34,344 nt of DNA from Zoogloea sp. (GTDB lineage Bacteria; Pseudomonadota; Gammaproteobacteria; Burkholderiales; Rhodocyclaceae), in the NCBI RefSeq assembly GCF_030157465.1, contig NZ_JAOAUU010000157.1:1-34344 (forward strand), written 5' to 3'. The translations under genes and the position numbers were made by a program. Numbering within the stretch: position 1 is the first letter of the stretch; each line of letters starts with the position of its first letter. Shown in pieces: positions 1-7,958 of the stretch. The notes under the pieces are model-generated. The model searched no databases, was not told the DNA's origin, and saw only the letters and a program-made list of their open reading frames with translations.

Positions 1-1177
<1,177 letters not shown>

Positions 1178-1214
1178 TTAAATGAGGATAGCGACGACGC
1201 GGGGGGAATGAGGC

Positions 1215-1505
1215 TCAGGCCTCGACCACGCCCATGATGTCTTCTTCACGCATGACCAGCAGTTCCTGGCCATCGACCTTGACGGTCTGGCCGGCGTACT
1301 TGCCGAACAGGACACGGTCGCCCACCTTCACATCCATCTTGCGCACGTCGCCGTTCTCGAGGATCTTGCCATTGCCAACAGCCAGGATCTCGCCTTGATC
1401 GGGCTTCTCGCCGGCGGAGTCGGGGATGACGATGCCGCTGGAGGTGGTGCGCTCGGCTTCAACGCGCTTGACGATCACGCGATCATGCAGGGGACGGATT
1501 TTCAT
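1215..1505 (-). CDS. groES: Co-chaperonin GroES
   Basis: A 96-residue protein of the usual GroES length. It starts [14 protein letters not shown] and has the mobile-loop region around residues 17-32 ([16 protein letters not shown]) and a C-terminal [10 protein letters not shown]. It forms the heptameric lid of the GroEL chamber in the cytoplasm. The start ATG (1503-1505) has an AGGAGAG ribosome binding site about 8 bases upstream. It is the first gene of the groESL operon, with groEL following after a 58-base gap that holds groEL's own ribosome binding site. Upstream are a perfect CIRCE element and a promoter. Confidence 0.98.
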   Translation of the reverse strand: MKIRPLHDRVIVKRVEAERTTSSGIVIPDSAGEKPDQGEILAVGNGKILENGDVRKMDVKVGDRVLFGKYAGQTVKVDGQELLVMREEDIMGVVEA

Positions 1506-1597
1506 ATTAGAGCTCTCCTACTCGGTTCGATCCGGGCGAACTTGCCCGTCAGAAAAAATGGGGCCGACTGATGTCTGGCGTCTGGTGGCGGATGCTG

Positions 1598-1624
1598 TTA
1601 GCACTCACCGCCAACGAGTGCTAA
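1598..1624 (-). promoter_or_regulatory. CIRCE operator (HrcA binding site) of groESL
   Basis: A perfect inverted repeat TTAGCACTC-N9-GAGTGCTAA, identical to the CIRCE consensus. It lies about 93 bases upstream of the groES start and touches the -10 box of the promoter at 1624-1652, so bound HrcA would cover the transcription start. hrcA itself is not in the window. Confidence 0.95.
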
Positions 1625-1652
1625 TAATAGGGACGGCCTGTTCGCTTTTCAA
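1624..1652 (-). promoter_or_regulatory. groESL promoter (sigma70-type, also sigma32-like)
   Basis: On the minus strand TTGAAA (1647-1652) and TATTAT (1624-1629) are separated by 17 bases, each matching 5 of 6 consensus bases. The same -35 reads CTTGAAA, and CCTATTA follows about 15 bases later. This resembles the sigma32 consensus CTTGAAA/CCCCATNT, so the promoter may serve both factors. The predicted start falls inside CIRCE. Confidence 0.7.
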
Positions 1653-1957
1653 GTGCGGCGGCTCGTATTTTTTTTCGTTCGCAACCGAACTTGGACCTTT
1701 CGCAAGATAACTTGAACCTCCGAACCTCTTGCGAGAACCTACCGCCATCATGTGCGAGGATGCCCGGTCGAACGACTGCTGAGGCTGAGTTTCTGCCGCT
1801 GGCTGTCAGGCGACATCGTAAATTGCCCCCCCCTAGCGACACGAGGAATTGCCCCCTCATTCACAACGAGGCAAAGGTTGGAAACGAAGCACATCGAGGT
1901 GAATCCTGTGCGCCGCGTTGGTTGCGGAGTGCAGGAGATGTTGGAGCCGGAGGCGGT
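1653..1957. other. Non-coding stretch with two short direct repeats
   Basis: No convincing gene; the open frames here have no recognisable content. Two copies of AATTGCCCCC (1821-1830 and 1847-1856) lie in direct orientation. Short direct repeats like this occur at the ends of some IS families, IS21 among them, but no transposase of that family is visible. The stretch joins directly to an IS66 transposase fragment, so it is probably mobile-element debris. Confidence 0.4.
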
Positions 1958-2017
1958 CATGATCGCCGCGGCCCGCTTGCCGGCGCGCAGCGACCCGGCA
2001 AAGAGCCAGTTCTTGCG
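1958..2017 (-). pseudogene. IS66 transposase (TnpC) fragment, 20 codons
   Basis: The minus strand encodes RKNWLFAGSLRAGKRAAAIM, the strongly conserved segment near the C-terminus of IS66-family TnpC transposases. The similarity stops abruptly at both ends: the downstream residues (TASGSNISC...) are not those of TnpC, and upstream the frame does not continue the family. This is a relic. It lies about 370 bases beyond the 3' end of the octaheme cytochrome gene, while a second IS66 relic lies on that gene's other side. Confidence 0.7.
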
Positions 2018-2389
2018 GTTATGCTGAACTCGACATAAGCGCGTCCGCCATTATGTTGAGTCACCGGCGGCGTGGCTTGAAATGGCCGTGGCCAACACGC
2101 CTGCAGGCTCCAGTAGCGGATTTCGCCTGCGCATAATCATTGGTGGTTTCCTGTGGCTCCCATGCCGCACTCCAGGAGACCACCATGCCTACCGACGGAG
2201 AGGGTACGAACGGGACTCTAACGACGCAATAAGTAAGCGCCCCGTTCGAGGCATTTAGCTGGTAACCCCATCGAGCCCGCCCCTGCGGGCTCGATGACAT
2301 CCAAAGCAGCTCTCGAATCGCAAATTTAATGAAATGGAGGCACTGCAGTTCGAGTGCCTCCACGGCGTCAACTCAATGGCTGCAACCGT
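2018..2389. other. Non-coding stretch between IS66 relic and cytochrome gene
   Basis: No gene of normal size is supported. A 15-codon plus-strand frame (2185-2232) has a good AGGAG ribosome binding site before its ATG (MPTDGEGTNG...) but resembles nothing I know; it may be the severed start of a gene. Its stop is followed at once by GTAAGCGCCCC, which resembles the GTAAGC start of IS66 terminal repeats. A strong hairpin lies at 2269-2296. Confidence 0.4.
2269..2296 (-). terminator. Hairpin downstream of the octaheme cytochrome gene
   Basis: A perfect 12-bp stem, CATCGAGCCCGC / GCGGGCTCGATG, with a 4-base loop. It lies 94 bases past the cytochrome stop in the direction of transcription. Neither side has a T-tract, so it is not a textbook intrinsic terminator; it may act as a weak terminator or protect the mRNA 3' end. 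Confidence 0.5.
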
Positions 2390-3811
2390 TCAGAACGATC
2401 CCTTCGGCAGTTTGCCCTTGACCGGATCACCCGGATAGCCGAGCGCCTTCCAGTCCAAGCCCTTACCACCCTCGTGACAATCGCGGCAGCTCAGCGCGCT
2501 CTTGCTCGGCTGGACCTCATGGAACAGCCCCATGTAGCGCTCGGTTTCGACCCAGCCGACTTTCTCCACGTCACGTCCGAACCACGCCTTCGCGCCCCCC
2601 TTCACGCCGGCTTCGATCTTGCCCGTCTTGAACACAGGCCCAACCTGAATCGGGATCAACATTCCAGTGGTGGTGTCGATCGGCACCTTCGCGGTGTGAT
2701 ACTTGAAGGCGTAGATGCGCGCCTTGGGGTCTTTGCGCGAGCCGTTCGGCACGTACATGCCGACCTTGCCGTTCGGGCCGACACGAACCGCTTCGTTCAG
2801 CAGTGCAATCTCACCCGTGCCATTCCACCATGTGTAGACCGGCTTCACATCCTTCTGAAACTCGATCTTCGGCTCGAACCGGCCTTCGCCCGCTACCGCC
2901 TCGGCCTGACTCCAGTCGCGCCGCATGTCAGTCCGATCGTGCTGAGCAAACACCGTGATGTGACAAGTCGTGCAGTACACACGCTTGCCATGGCGATCGT
3001 TTTCGGCCTTCGCATGCAGACGCCCCTTATGGCAGTTTTCGCACTGACCACGCGCCTCGGGCAGATCCTTGCCGCTCATCTGAGTACCTGCGCCCACGAC
3101 TTGGTGATCCTTGAACTTGTGGCACTGGATGCATTGCATATTACTGCCCATGTGGACGTCGAAGTCCCGATCGGCACCTGCGTGCGCCGTCTCGATATCG
3201 CCACGCTTGAAGTTCATGCCACCGCCGGATCCGACATGGCAACGCATGCAGACCTCATTGGTCGGCTTGCTGATGTGCTGCGCAATCGACAGCATCTGCT
3301 CCGGATTGTTGATCGCCTTGGGCTGCCAGGCCAACGTACCGTCAGGCTTCTTGACCACGTCGCGCCGATAGTTCGGCGAATGGCAGACCAGACAATCGAT
3401 ATTCTCCAACTGAGCCTGTGTCATTTGTGGCTCCGGCTTCAAACCAAGTCCGACGTGGCACTTCGAACAACCGTTGCCTATCACCTTGCCGTCGTTGTTG
3501 GTCAGGATGCCAATCCAGCTAACCGACGGGTTTGTGCAAAAGTCGTTCGTCGAATTCAGCTTCCCGATCCGCTTTCCCTTTGCATTTGAAATGTTCGGTG
3601 CTTCAGCACTCCACTGATAGTGGATCGACTTGAAAACGTCGGCAGCCTCTTCGTCGTGGCACTCGATGCACGACTTGGTGCCCTCGTACGTCTTGACGTG
3701 CTTGGTGACGTGCCTGTTCTCCCACAAGGCGCCTTCAGATGCAGGTGCTGCAAGCACATTCGCTGAGAGCAGACACACGACCAAGGTCGCCAGGAACTTG
3801 CTGATGCCCAT
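2390..3811 (-). CDS. Periplasmic octaheme c-type cytochrome (tetrathionate-reductase-like)
   Basis: A 473-residue protein with a signal peptide (residues 1 to about 21, ending NVLA) and eight CXXCH heme motifs at about residues 48, 115, 140, 188, 227, 257, 280 and 442. Heme spacing and the conserved stretches NIDCLVCH, SKPTNEVCMRCH and DFDVHMGSNMQC match the octaheme tetrathionate reductase (Otr) type of Shewanella. Otr-like proteins reduce tetrathionate, nitrite or hydroxylamine in vitro; the substrate here cannot be read from sequence. The start has a GGAGG ribosome binding site. The gene stands alone: no quinol dehydrogenase or cytochrome maturation gene is nearby. Its base composition is visibly lower in GC than the flanking operons, and IS66 relics lie on both sides, suggesting acquisition by transfer. 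Confidence 0.85.
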   Translation of the reverse strand: MGISKFLATLVVCLLSANVLAAPASEGALWENRHVTKHVKTYEGTKSCIECHDEEAADVFKSIHYQWSAEAPNISNAKGKRIGKLNSTNDFCTNPSVSWIGILTNNDGKVIGNGCSKCHVGLGLKPEPQMTQAQLENIDCLVCHSPNYRRDVVKKPDGTLAWQPKAINNPEQMLSIAQHISKPTNEVCMRCHVGSGGGMNFKRGDIETAHAGADRDFDVHMGSNMQCIQCHKFKDHQVVGAGTQMSGKDLPEARGQCENCHKGRLHAKAENDRHGKRVYCTTCHITVFAQHDRTDMRRDWSQAEAVAGEGRFEPKIEFQKDVKPVYTWWNGTGEIALLNEAVRVGPNGKVGMYVPNGSRKDPKARIYAFKYHTAKVPIDTTTGMLIPIQVGPVFKTGKIEAGVKGGAKAWFGRDVEKVGWVETERYMGLFHEVQPSKSALSCRDCHEGGKGLDWKALGYPGDPVKGKLPKGSF

Positions 3812-3959
3812 TTTGGTATCCTCCCGAAAACGCGGTGCCCAAAGCGCTCAGCGCCCTGATGCGTTGATGCGCATGACAAACCAATCGTGAAACAAAAAGC
3901 AGTGATCAATCACAAGCTATATTAGAAATCGATTAATCACTGATTTTATTCCACGCAGA

Positions 3960-3973
3960 TTGATCTAACTCAA
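3960..3973 (-). promoter_or_regulatory. Candidate FNR/Anr box upstream of the cytochrome gene
   Basis: TTGAT-CTAA-CTCAA differs from the FNR consensus TTGAT-N4-ATCAA at one position. It lies about 150 bases upstream of the cytochrome start, in an AT-rich stretch that also holds a GTGAT-CA-ATCAC palindrome at 3902-3913. Oxygen-responsive control would suit a respiratory multiheme cytochrome, but one near-consensus match is weak evidence. Confidence 0.35.
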
Positions 3974-4029
3974 TCACACGGGTCGCCCAATCCACGGTAA
4001 GCCCCCGGCAATCCCCTCTTGGCCGAGCC

Positions 4030-4547
4030 TCAGGCTGACTCCGGCCTCCACCGATGCGGCAACAACTCCCCGTTCCGGCTCTGTGGCTGAGTCGGCAGGC
4101 GTGTGAGCACATCCTTCAGATACACGAAGGGCTCATGCCGGGGGTGTAGTCGAGCTTCTCGGCCACGTCCTCGCCGATACGTTTCATCTGGCAGCCACAA
4201 GCACAGGTGGTGCTGTCCGGTTCGTGATGGATCTCAGTGCGAGGCAGCTCGGGCGGCAGGGGTTTGCGCTTGGCCTGGCCCTTGGCGGATGCGGGTTTGC
4301 CGGAGAGCTGTTCGAGCTCCTCGGTCATTGCTGCCAGGTCCGCCTCGACCGTTTCCTCGAACAGTTGGGCCTGCTCCGCCGACAGGCGCTCCGTCTTGAC
4401 CCCGAAGCGCCAGCGCTTGTGCAGTGCCAGCTCATGGGTGAGCTGGTCGATCTTGCTTTGGCGCCAGATGAGCTCCCGATTCTGCGCGATGAGCAGCTGG
4501 CGCAGGGCGTCGGCGTCTAGTTCGTGAAGGTTGGTGGGGAGAGCCAT
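4030..4547 (-). pseudogene. tnpC: IS66 TnpC transposase, internally deleted and frameshifted
   Basis: The N-terminal part (start ATG 4545-4547, MALPTNLHELDADALRQLL) has the usual TnpC leader with a coiled-coil segment, followed by the start of the zinc-finger region (TTCACGCQMKRIGEDVAEKL). After DYTPG the frame ends within a few codons. In another frame, from about 4137 to the stop at 4030, the family C-terminus resumes: PFVYLKDVLTRLPTQ...LLPHRW. The DDE catalytic core, roughly 350 residues, is missing. A single deletion with a frame change explains this. It cannot make active transposase. Confidence 0.85.
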
Positions 4548-4554
4548 GGGCAGA

Positions 4555-4698
4555 TCATGCCTCCGGCGCGTCCTTGCGGGCATCCGGGCATCCCCTGATG
4601 GTGCACTGTAAGGTCATTCGAATCACAACGTCATCCCGCAGCTGTTGCCAGGGCAGCCCCAGCACCAGGGCGTCGAACTGGGCTTGGGAGAGCGTCAG
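4555..4698 (-). pseudogene. tnpB: IS66 TnpB, C-terminal fragment
   Basis: The minus strand encodes LTLSQAQFDALVLGLPWQQL before the stop at 4555-4557. This matches the end of TnpB (IS66 Orf2 family), whose members finish with a QFDALVLGLPW segment. The preceding ~75 residues of TnpB are lost; the fragment is joined directly to the end of a tnpA fragment in another frame. The tail after the motif is longer than usual, so the original stop has probably also changed. Confidence 0.7.
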
Positions 4699-4699
4699 C

Positions 4700-4866
4700 G
4701 AGCCAGTCTACCGCGACCACGGCGGCACCTTTGCGCAATTCCAGCCGGACGGGTGGAGCAATGCGTGGGGAAAGCTGTACCGGGACAAAGCTGGCCAGCG
4801 GCTCAGAGGCCGCCACACGTAAGGGCAGAGTGGGTGCAACGGGTACGGCGCGGCGGGGTGAGGGTC
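4700..4866 (-). pseudogene. tnpA: IS66 TnpA accessory protein, fragment
   Basis: The frame encodes PLASFVPVQL, a short gap, then PVRLELRKGAAVVAVDW, the C-terminal half of the IS66 accessory protein TnpA. Upstream an in-frame TGA at about 4867 closes the frame, and the DNA-binding N-terminal part is absent. Downstream the family similarity ends at VDW, where the tnpB remnant begins in another frame. Non-functional relic. Confidence 0.65.
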
Positions 4867-4955
4867 ATGGAAGTGTCCACTTCTATTAACCCGGCCCTTT
4901 GATTCACTTGCCACCGTTCGGTCTGAACGTGCGGTCGGCATTCACCGATGCTTCT

Positions 4956-5046
4956 CTGTGGGGGCGACTTCAGTCGCCCATCCGCGCGTTGAATCACAGG
5001 CAAGCCGTTGATCCGCCTCCGTGGGCGACTGAAGTCGCCCCCACAG
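4956..5046. repeat. Inverted pair of REP palindromes (REPIN-like)
   Basis: Two 25-base arms (4956-4980 and 5022-5046) are exact reverse complements separated by 41 bases. Each arm holds its own palindrome, GGGCGACT-TC-AGTCGCCC, preceded by a CTGTGG head on the outer side. This two-REP architecture is that of REPINs, non-autonomous elements mobilised by RAYT (REP-associated tyrosine) transposases. No RAYT gene is in the window. It lies between the IS66 relic and the iac promoter. Confidence 0.75.
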
Positions 5047-5148
5047 TCTGGCGCCGCCCTGCTCGAGCCCCCGCCCTCGCACCCGTCCATTACGCCCGAC
5101 GCCGTTCATTCCGGAGGCGAACTCCGCTCGGCCTTACCGACACATAAC

Positions 5149-5164
5149 GCGTGAAAAATCAGTT
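5149..5164. promoter_or_regulatory. Candidate IacR (MarR) operator upstream of iacH
   Basis: GCGTGA-AAAA-TCAGTT shares CGTGAAAAATCA, and the nearby CATAA, with the perfect palindrome at 13240-13255 upstream of the importer operon. It touches the -35 box of the predicted iacH promoter, a placement suited to repression. Its right half-site is imperfect. Confidence 0.5.
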
Positions 5165-5191
5165 GACTTGTAAAGTATTAAAACCTAATCT
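5163..5191 (+). promoter_or_regulatory. Predicted promoter of the iac operon
   Basis: TTGACT (5163-5168, 5 of 6 consensus) and TAATCT (5186-5191, a weak -10) are separated by 17 bases in an AT-rich island. The predicted leader to iacH is about 70 bases. The weak -10 and the overlapping operator suggest an inducible promoter. Confidence 0.45.
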
Positions 5192-5268
5192 TCAACCATG
5201 CTCTGCGACGCCCCGTTCGACAACGGGGGCAACATCGAAGCGAGCCGGACTTTACCGAGGGCAGATCA

Positions 5269-6384
5269 ATGACGGTTTTTGTCGAGCAGCTCAACCTGGG
5301 TGGCCACGGGCCGCGAGTGGCCATCAAGGACACGATCGATGTCGCCGGCTTTGCCACCAAAGCCGGTTGCAGGGCACTGGAAACGGCAGCACCGGCCACG
5401 GCCAGCGCGGAGGTGGTCGAAAGATTGCTGGATGCCGGCTACCACCTGGCGGGCAAGACCAACCTGCATGAACTGGCCTTCGGCACGACCGGCATCAACC
5501 ACTGGACCGGCACGCCGCTCAATCCGCGCTTTCCGGCCCACGTGCCGGGCGGCTCGTCGAGCGGCTCGGCCGCGGCGGTTGCCGGCGGGCAGGTGCCGGT
5601 TGCCCTGGGAACGGACACCGGCGGTTCGATCCGCATTCCGGCGGCGTGCTGTGGCGTGTTCGGCCTCAAGCCGACGTTTGGCCGGGTCAGCCGCAAGGGC
5701 GTGATGCCCGCCGAAAGCTCGCTCGATTGCGTCGGCCCCCTGGCCGCCGACATGGACGCGCTGATCGACTGCATGCGGGTGATCGCCCCCGGCTTCGACG
5801 CCCTGCCACCGATCGAAGGCGTGTCGATCGGGCTTGTGCAGGTGCAGGCCATCGCGCCGATCCGCGAGGCCGTCGAAGCCGCGATCCGGCAGAGCGGCCT
5901 GGCATCCGCGCCGGTGAGCCTGGGCCGCTTCGTGCAGGCCTACGACGCCGGCCTGGTGGTGATCAACGCCGAAACCTGGGCCGCCTGCGGCGAGCTGGTG
6001 GCCACCGGCCTGGTGGGCGAGGACGTGGCGAAGCGCCTGCTGGCCGCATCCAAAACCACTCCGGCCGACCTTGAAGCCGCCGAAGCCGTGCGCGCGGCCT
6101 TTACCGCAGAAGTGGATGCCGCCCTGCGTGATTTTCCGGTGCTGGCCCTGCCGACCATGGCCGACGCCCCGCCGCTGCTCGAAGCCGCGGCCGACACCAG
6201 CAAGCTGGTCGGCATGACCTCGCTGGTGCGCCCCTTCAATCTTTCCGGCCACCCGGCCATCGCGATCCCCCTGCCCTCGGTACAGGGCTTCCCGATCAGC
6301 CTGCAACTCGTGGCGGCCAAAAACGACGACGAACTGCTGTGTGCCGTGGCCCGGCACATCGCTCACCAGATCAACCAAGACTAG
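5269..6384 (+). CDS. iacH: Amidase-signature hydrolase of the IAA cluster (IacH-like)
   Basis: A 371-residue amidase-signature protein. The Ser-cisSer-Lys triad can be read as K20 (VAIKDTIDV), S96 (PGGSSSGSAAAVAGG) and S120 (GTDTGGSIRIPAA), with the usual 24-residue gap between the two serines. At 371 residues it is shorter than the typical 450-500. The family hydrolyses amide bonds of small molecules in the cytoplasm. In iac clusters iacH is the amidase gene; its exact substrate is not settled, and indole-3-acetamide or an amide-containing ring-cleavage intermediate are the obvious options. It is first in the operon, 18 bases before iacA. The symbol rests on cluster order (H-A-B-I-C-D-E-F-G), as described for Acinetobacter. 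Confidence 0.85.
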   Translation: MTVFVEQLNLGGHGPRVAIKDTIDVAGFATKAGCRALETAAPATASAEVVERLLDAGYHLAGKTNLHELAFGTTGINHWTGTPLNPRFPAHVPGGSSSGSAAAVAGGQVPVALGTDTGGSIRIPAACCGVFGLKPTFGRVSRKGVMPAESSLDCVGPLAADMDALIDCMRVIAPGFDALPPIEGVSIGLVQVQAIAPIREAVEAAIRQSGLASAPVSLGRFVQAYDAGLVVINAETWAACGELVATGLVGEDVAKRLLAASKTTPADLEAAEAVRAAFTAEVDAALRDFPVLALPTMADAPPLLEAAADTSKLVGMTSLVRPFNLSGHPAIAIPLPSVQGFPISLQLVAAKNDDELLCAVARHIAHQINQD

Positions 6385-6402
6385 TTACGACGGGAGACAC
6401 CC

Positions 6403-7569
6403 ATGTTGGCTCATTTGCAGGATCCGCAGGAAAGCGCGGCCAAGGCGCCGGAAGTCACCTCGCTGGAAGGGCTGCTGCAGGACATTCGCAGCCGTCGCAA
6501 GGAGTTCGAGGCACAGAAGTTCATCTCGCAGGACATCATCGAACGCTTCAGGAAAGTCGGCGTCTATCGCGCGCTGGTTGCCAAACGCTTTGGTGGCGAC
6601 GAAAAATCGCCGGCGGAATTCTGCCAGCTGGTCGAGACGATCGCCGGCGCCGACGGCTCTGCCGGCTGGGTGGCGAGCTTCGGCATCGGCGGCAAATACC
6701 TGGCCTCGCTGCCGGTGGAGACGCTGGCCAAGCTCTACGCCAACGGCCCGGACGTGGTGTTTGCGGGCGGCATTTTTCCGCCGCAGCCCGCCCAGCAAGT
6801 CGAAGGCGGCCTCAAGGTGAATGGGCGCTGGAGCTGGGGCAGCGGTTCGATGGGCGCCGACATGATCGGCGTGGGCGTGCAACCCAAGAGCGGCGAAGGC
6901 CTGGGCCTGCCGCGCATGGCGGTGATGCCCCGTGAAAAAGTGCAGATCGTGCCCAACTGGGACGTCTCCGGCCTGCTCGGCACCGGCAGCAATGATCTGG
7001 TGGTGACCGACGTGGTCGTGCCGGAAGAATGGACTTTCGTGCGCGGCGGCGCGTCGTCGCTCGACACTCCGCTGTACCGCTATCCCACGCTGGCCCTCGC
7101 CGCGCAGGTGCTGTCCGTTGTCGCGCTGGGCATCGCCCGCGCCGCCATCGACGAAGTGCTGGGCATGGCCGCCGGCCGCACCTCGGTCACTGGCGCGCCG
7201 AACCTGGGCGACCGCATCTACGTACAGCTCGAAGTGGCCAAGATCGAGGCCGAACTGCGCGCCGCGCGGTCGTGGTTCTACGGCGCCATCGACGACGCCT
7301 GGCAGGTGCTGCTGGCCGGCGGCGAGCCGAGCGATCACCAGGTCAGCATGCTGCGCCTGTCCACCACCCACGCCTCCCGCGTCGGCGCCGACGTGACCCG
7401 CCGCGCGCAGATGCTCACCGGGATGACCGGCGTCTATGAATCCAGCCCGCTGGCGGCCCAGGTGCGCGACGTGCAGATGATCACCCAGCACGCCTTCATG
7501 GGCGACATCACCTACCAGAACGCCGGCGCGATGCTGTTCGGCCTCAAGCCCATGCCGGGCTACCTCTGA
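6403..7569 (+). CDS. iacA: Indole-3-acetate monooxygenase, flavin-dependent (IacA)
   Basis: A 388-residue protein with the acyl-CoA-dehydrogenase-like fold of two-component flavin monooxygenases (HpaB-C2/HsaA/DszC type). Family stretches are GADGSAGWVASFG (about residues 84-96), NGRWSWGSGS and WDVSGLLGTGSNDLVV, and a C-terminal helical domain with YESSPLAAQVRDVQ. IacA is known to start IAA breakdown by hydroxylating the indole ring at C2 and also forms indigo from indole. It needs reduced flavin, here presumably from IacG encoded later in the operon. GGGAGA precedes the ATG. It has no acyl-CoA role, although automatic annotation may call it an acyl-CoA dehydrogenase. Confidence 0.92.
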   Translation: MLAHLQDPQESAAKAPEVTSLEGLLQDIRSRRKEFEAQKFISQDIIERFRKVGVYRALVAKRFGGDEKSPAEFCQLVETIAGADGSAGWVASFGIGGKYLASLPVETLAKLYANGPDVVFAGGIFPPQPAQQVEGGLKVNGRWSWGSGSMGADMIGVGVQPKSGEGLGLPRMAVMPREKVQIVPNWDVSGLLGTGSNDLVVTDVVVPEEWTFVRGGASSLDTPLYRYPTLALAAQVLSVVALGIARAAIDEVLGMAAGRTSVTGAPNLGDRIYVQLEVAKIEAELRAARSWFYGAIDDAWQVLLAGGEPSDHQVSMLRLSTTHASRVGADVTRRAQMLTGMTGVYESSPLAAQVRDVQMITQHAFMGDITYQNAGAMLFGLKPMPGYL

Positions 7570-7591
7570 AATCCACCTGACGGAGTTTGCT

Positions 7592-7951
7592 ATGAGCGAA
7601 AAGAAACCCCTGCGCGTCCTGTTCTGCATTGGCGTGAACCAGAACTTCATGGACGGCACCCCCGAAGAAATGAAGGACGTGTGGGCCGCCTTCGTGGCGA
7701 TGATGCGCGGCATCCCGAGCCTGCCGGGCGTCACCGTCCTCGGCAACATGGACGACGACCAGATCATGGTCGGCCCCTCGGTCGCCTTCCCCTGGACCAC
7801 CTACGTGCTGGCCGACGTGCCGGACTACGAGACGGTGACCGCCGCCTGCAACCTGTTCCGCGTTACGCCGGTGGGCGACGGCACCTACAAGCTGTGGAAG
7901 TACATGCGCGTCGAAGCCCGCATCGGCCGCGAACTGATCATTCCCGAATAA
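7592..7951 (+). CDS. iacB: Small conserved protein of IAA catabolism (IacB-like)
   Basis: A 119-residue soluble protein with no signal peptide or membrane segment and no catalytic motif I can name. It is placed exactly where iacB lies in known clusters, between iacA and iacI, 22 bases after iacA. The pattern of short strands and helices (LRVLFCIGVNQNFMDGT, MVGPSVAFPWTTYVLADVPDYETV) is compatible with a small alpha/beta-barrel of the ferredoxin-like type, but that is a guess. In the related indole (iif) pathway a small cofactor-independent protein cleaves 3-hydroxyindolin-2-one to anthranilate; whether IacB does something similar is untested here. The name rests on position and size. Confidence 0.75.
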   Translation: MSEKKPLRVLFCIGVNQNFMDGTPEEMKDVWAAFVAMMRGIPSLPGVTVLGNMDDDQIMVGPSVAFPWTTYVLADVPDYETVTAACNLFRVTPVGDGTYKLWKYMRVEARIGRELIIPE

Positions 7952-7958
7952 GCCCGCC

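Larger units (their letters stand above)
3997..4866 (-). mobile_element. Degenerate, internally deleted IS66-family element
   Basis: Fragments of all three IS66 genes lie in the normal order on the minus strand: tnpA C-terminal region, tnpB C-terminus, tnpC N-terminus and tnpC C-terminus. The middle of tnpC, most of tnpB and the start of tnpA are missing. GTAAGCCCCCGG at 3997 fits the GTAAGC start of IS66 terminal repeats and lies just past the tnpC stop, so it is probably the preserved right end. I could not find the opposite end; the outer boundary is set by an in-frame stop just upstream of the tnpA fragment. A full IS66 is about 2.5 kb; under 0.9 kb remains, so it cannot transpose by itself. 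Confidence 0.75.

Noticed and set aside
2233..2246. GTAAGCGCCCCG as a definite IS66 terminal repeat enclosing the cytochrome gene
   Set aside because: Only the first six or so bases fit the family start and its orientation does not pair convincingly with the relic at 1958-2017; kept only as a low-interest observation.
2354..3589. 411-codon plus-strand frame over the cytochrome region
   Set aside because: The opposite strand encodes a signal peptide and eight CXXCH motifs; this frame has no homology or ribosome binding site.
3902..3913. GTGAT-CA-ATCAC palindrome as a CRP or FNR site
   Set aside because: Spacing between half-sites is 2, not the 6 of CRP or 4 of FNR; it may be chance in AT-rich DNA.
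5266..6378. 370-codon minus-strand frame opposite iacH
   Set aside because: Shadow of the amidase-signature gene, whose catalytic triad is readable on the plus strand.
6403..7569. Acyl-CoA dehydrogenase
   Set aside because: The fold is shared, but the gene context with a flavin reductase and Rieske oxygenase and the HpaB/HsaA-type motifs point to a flavin-dependent monooxygenase.
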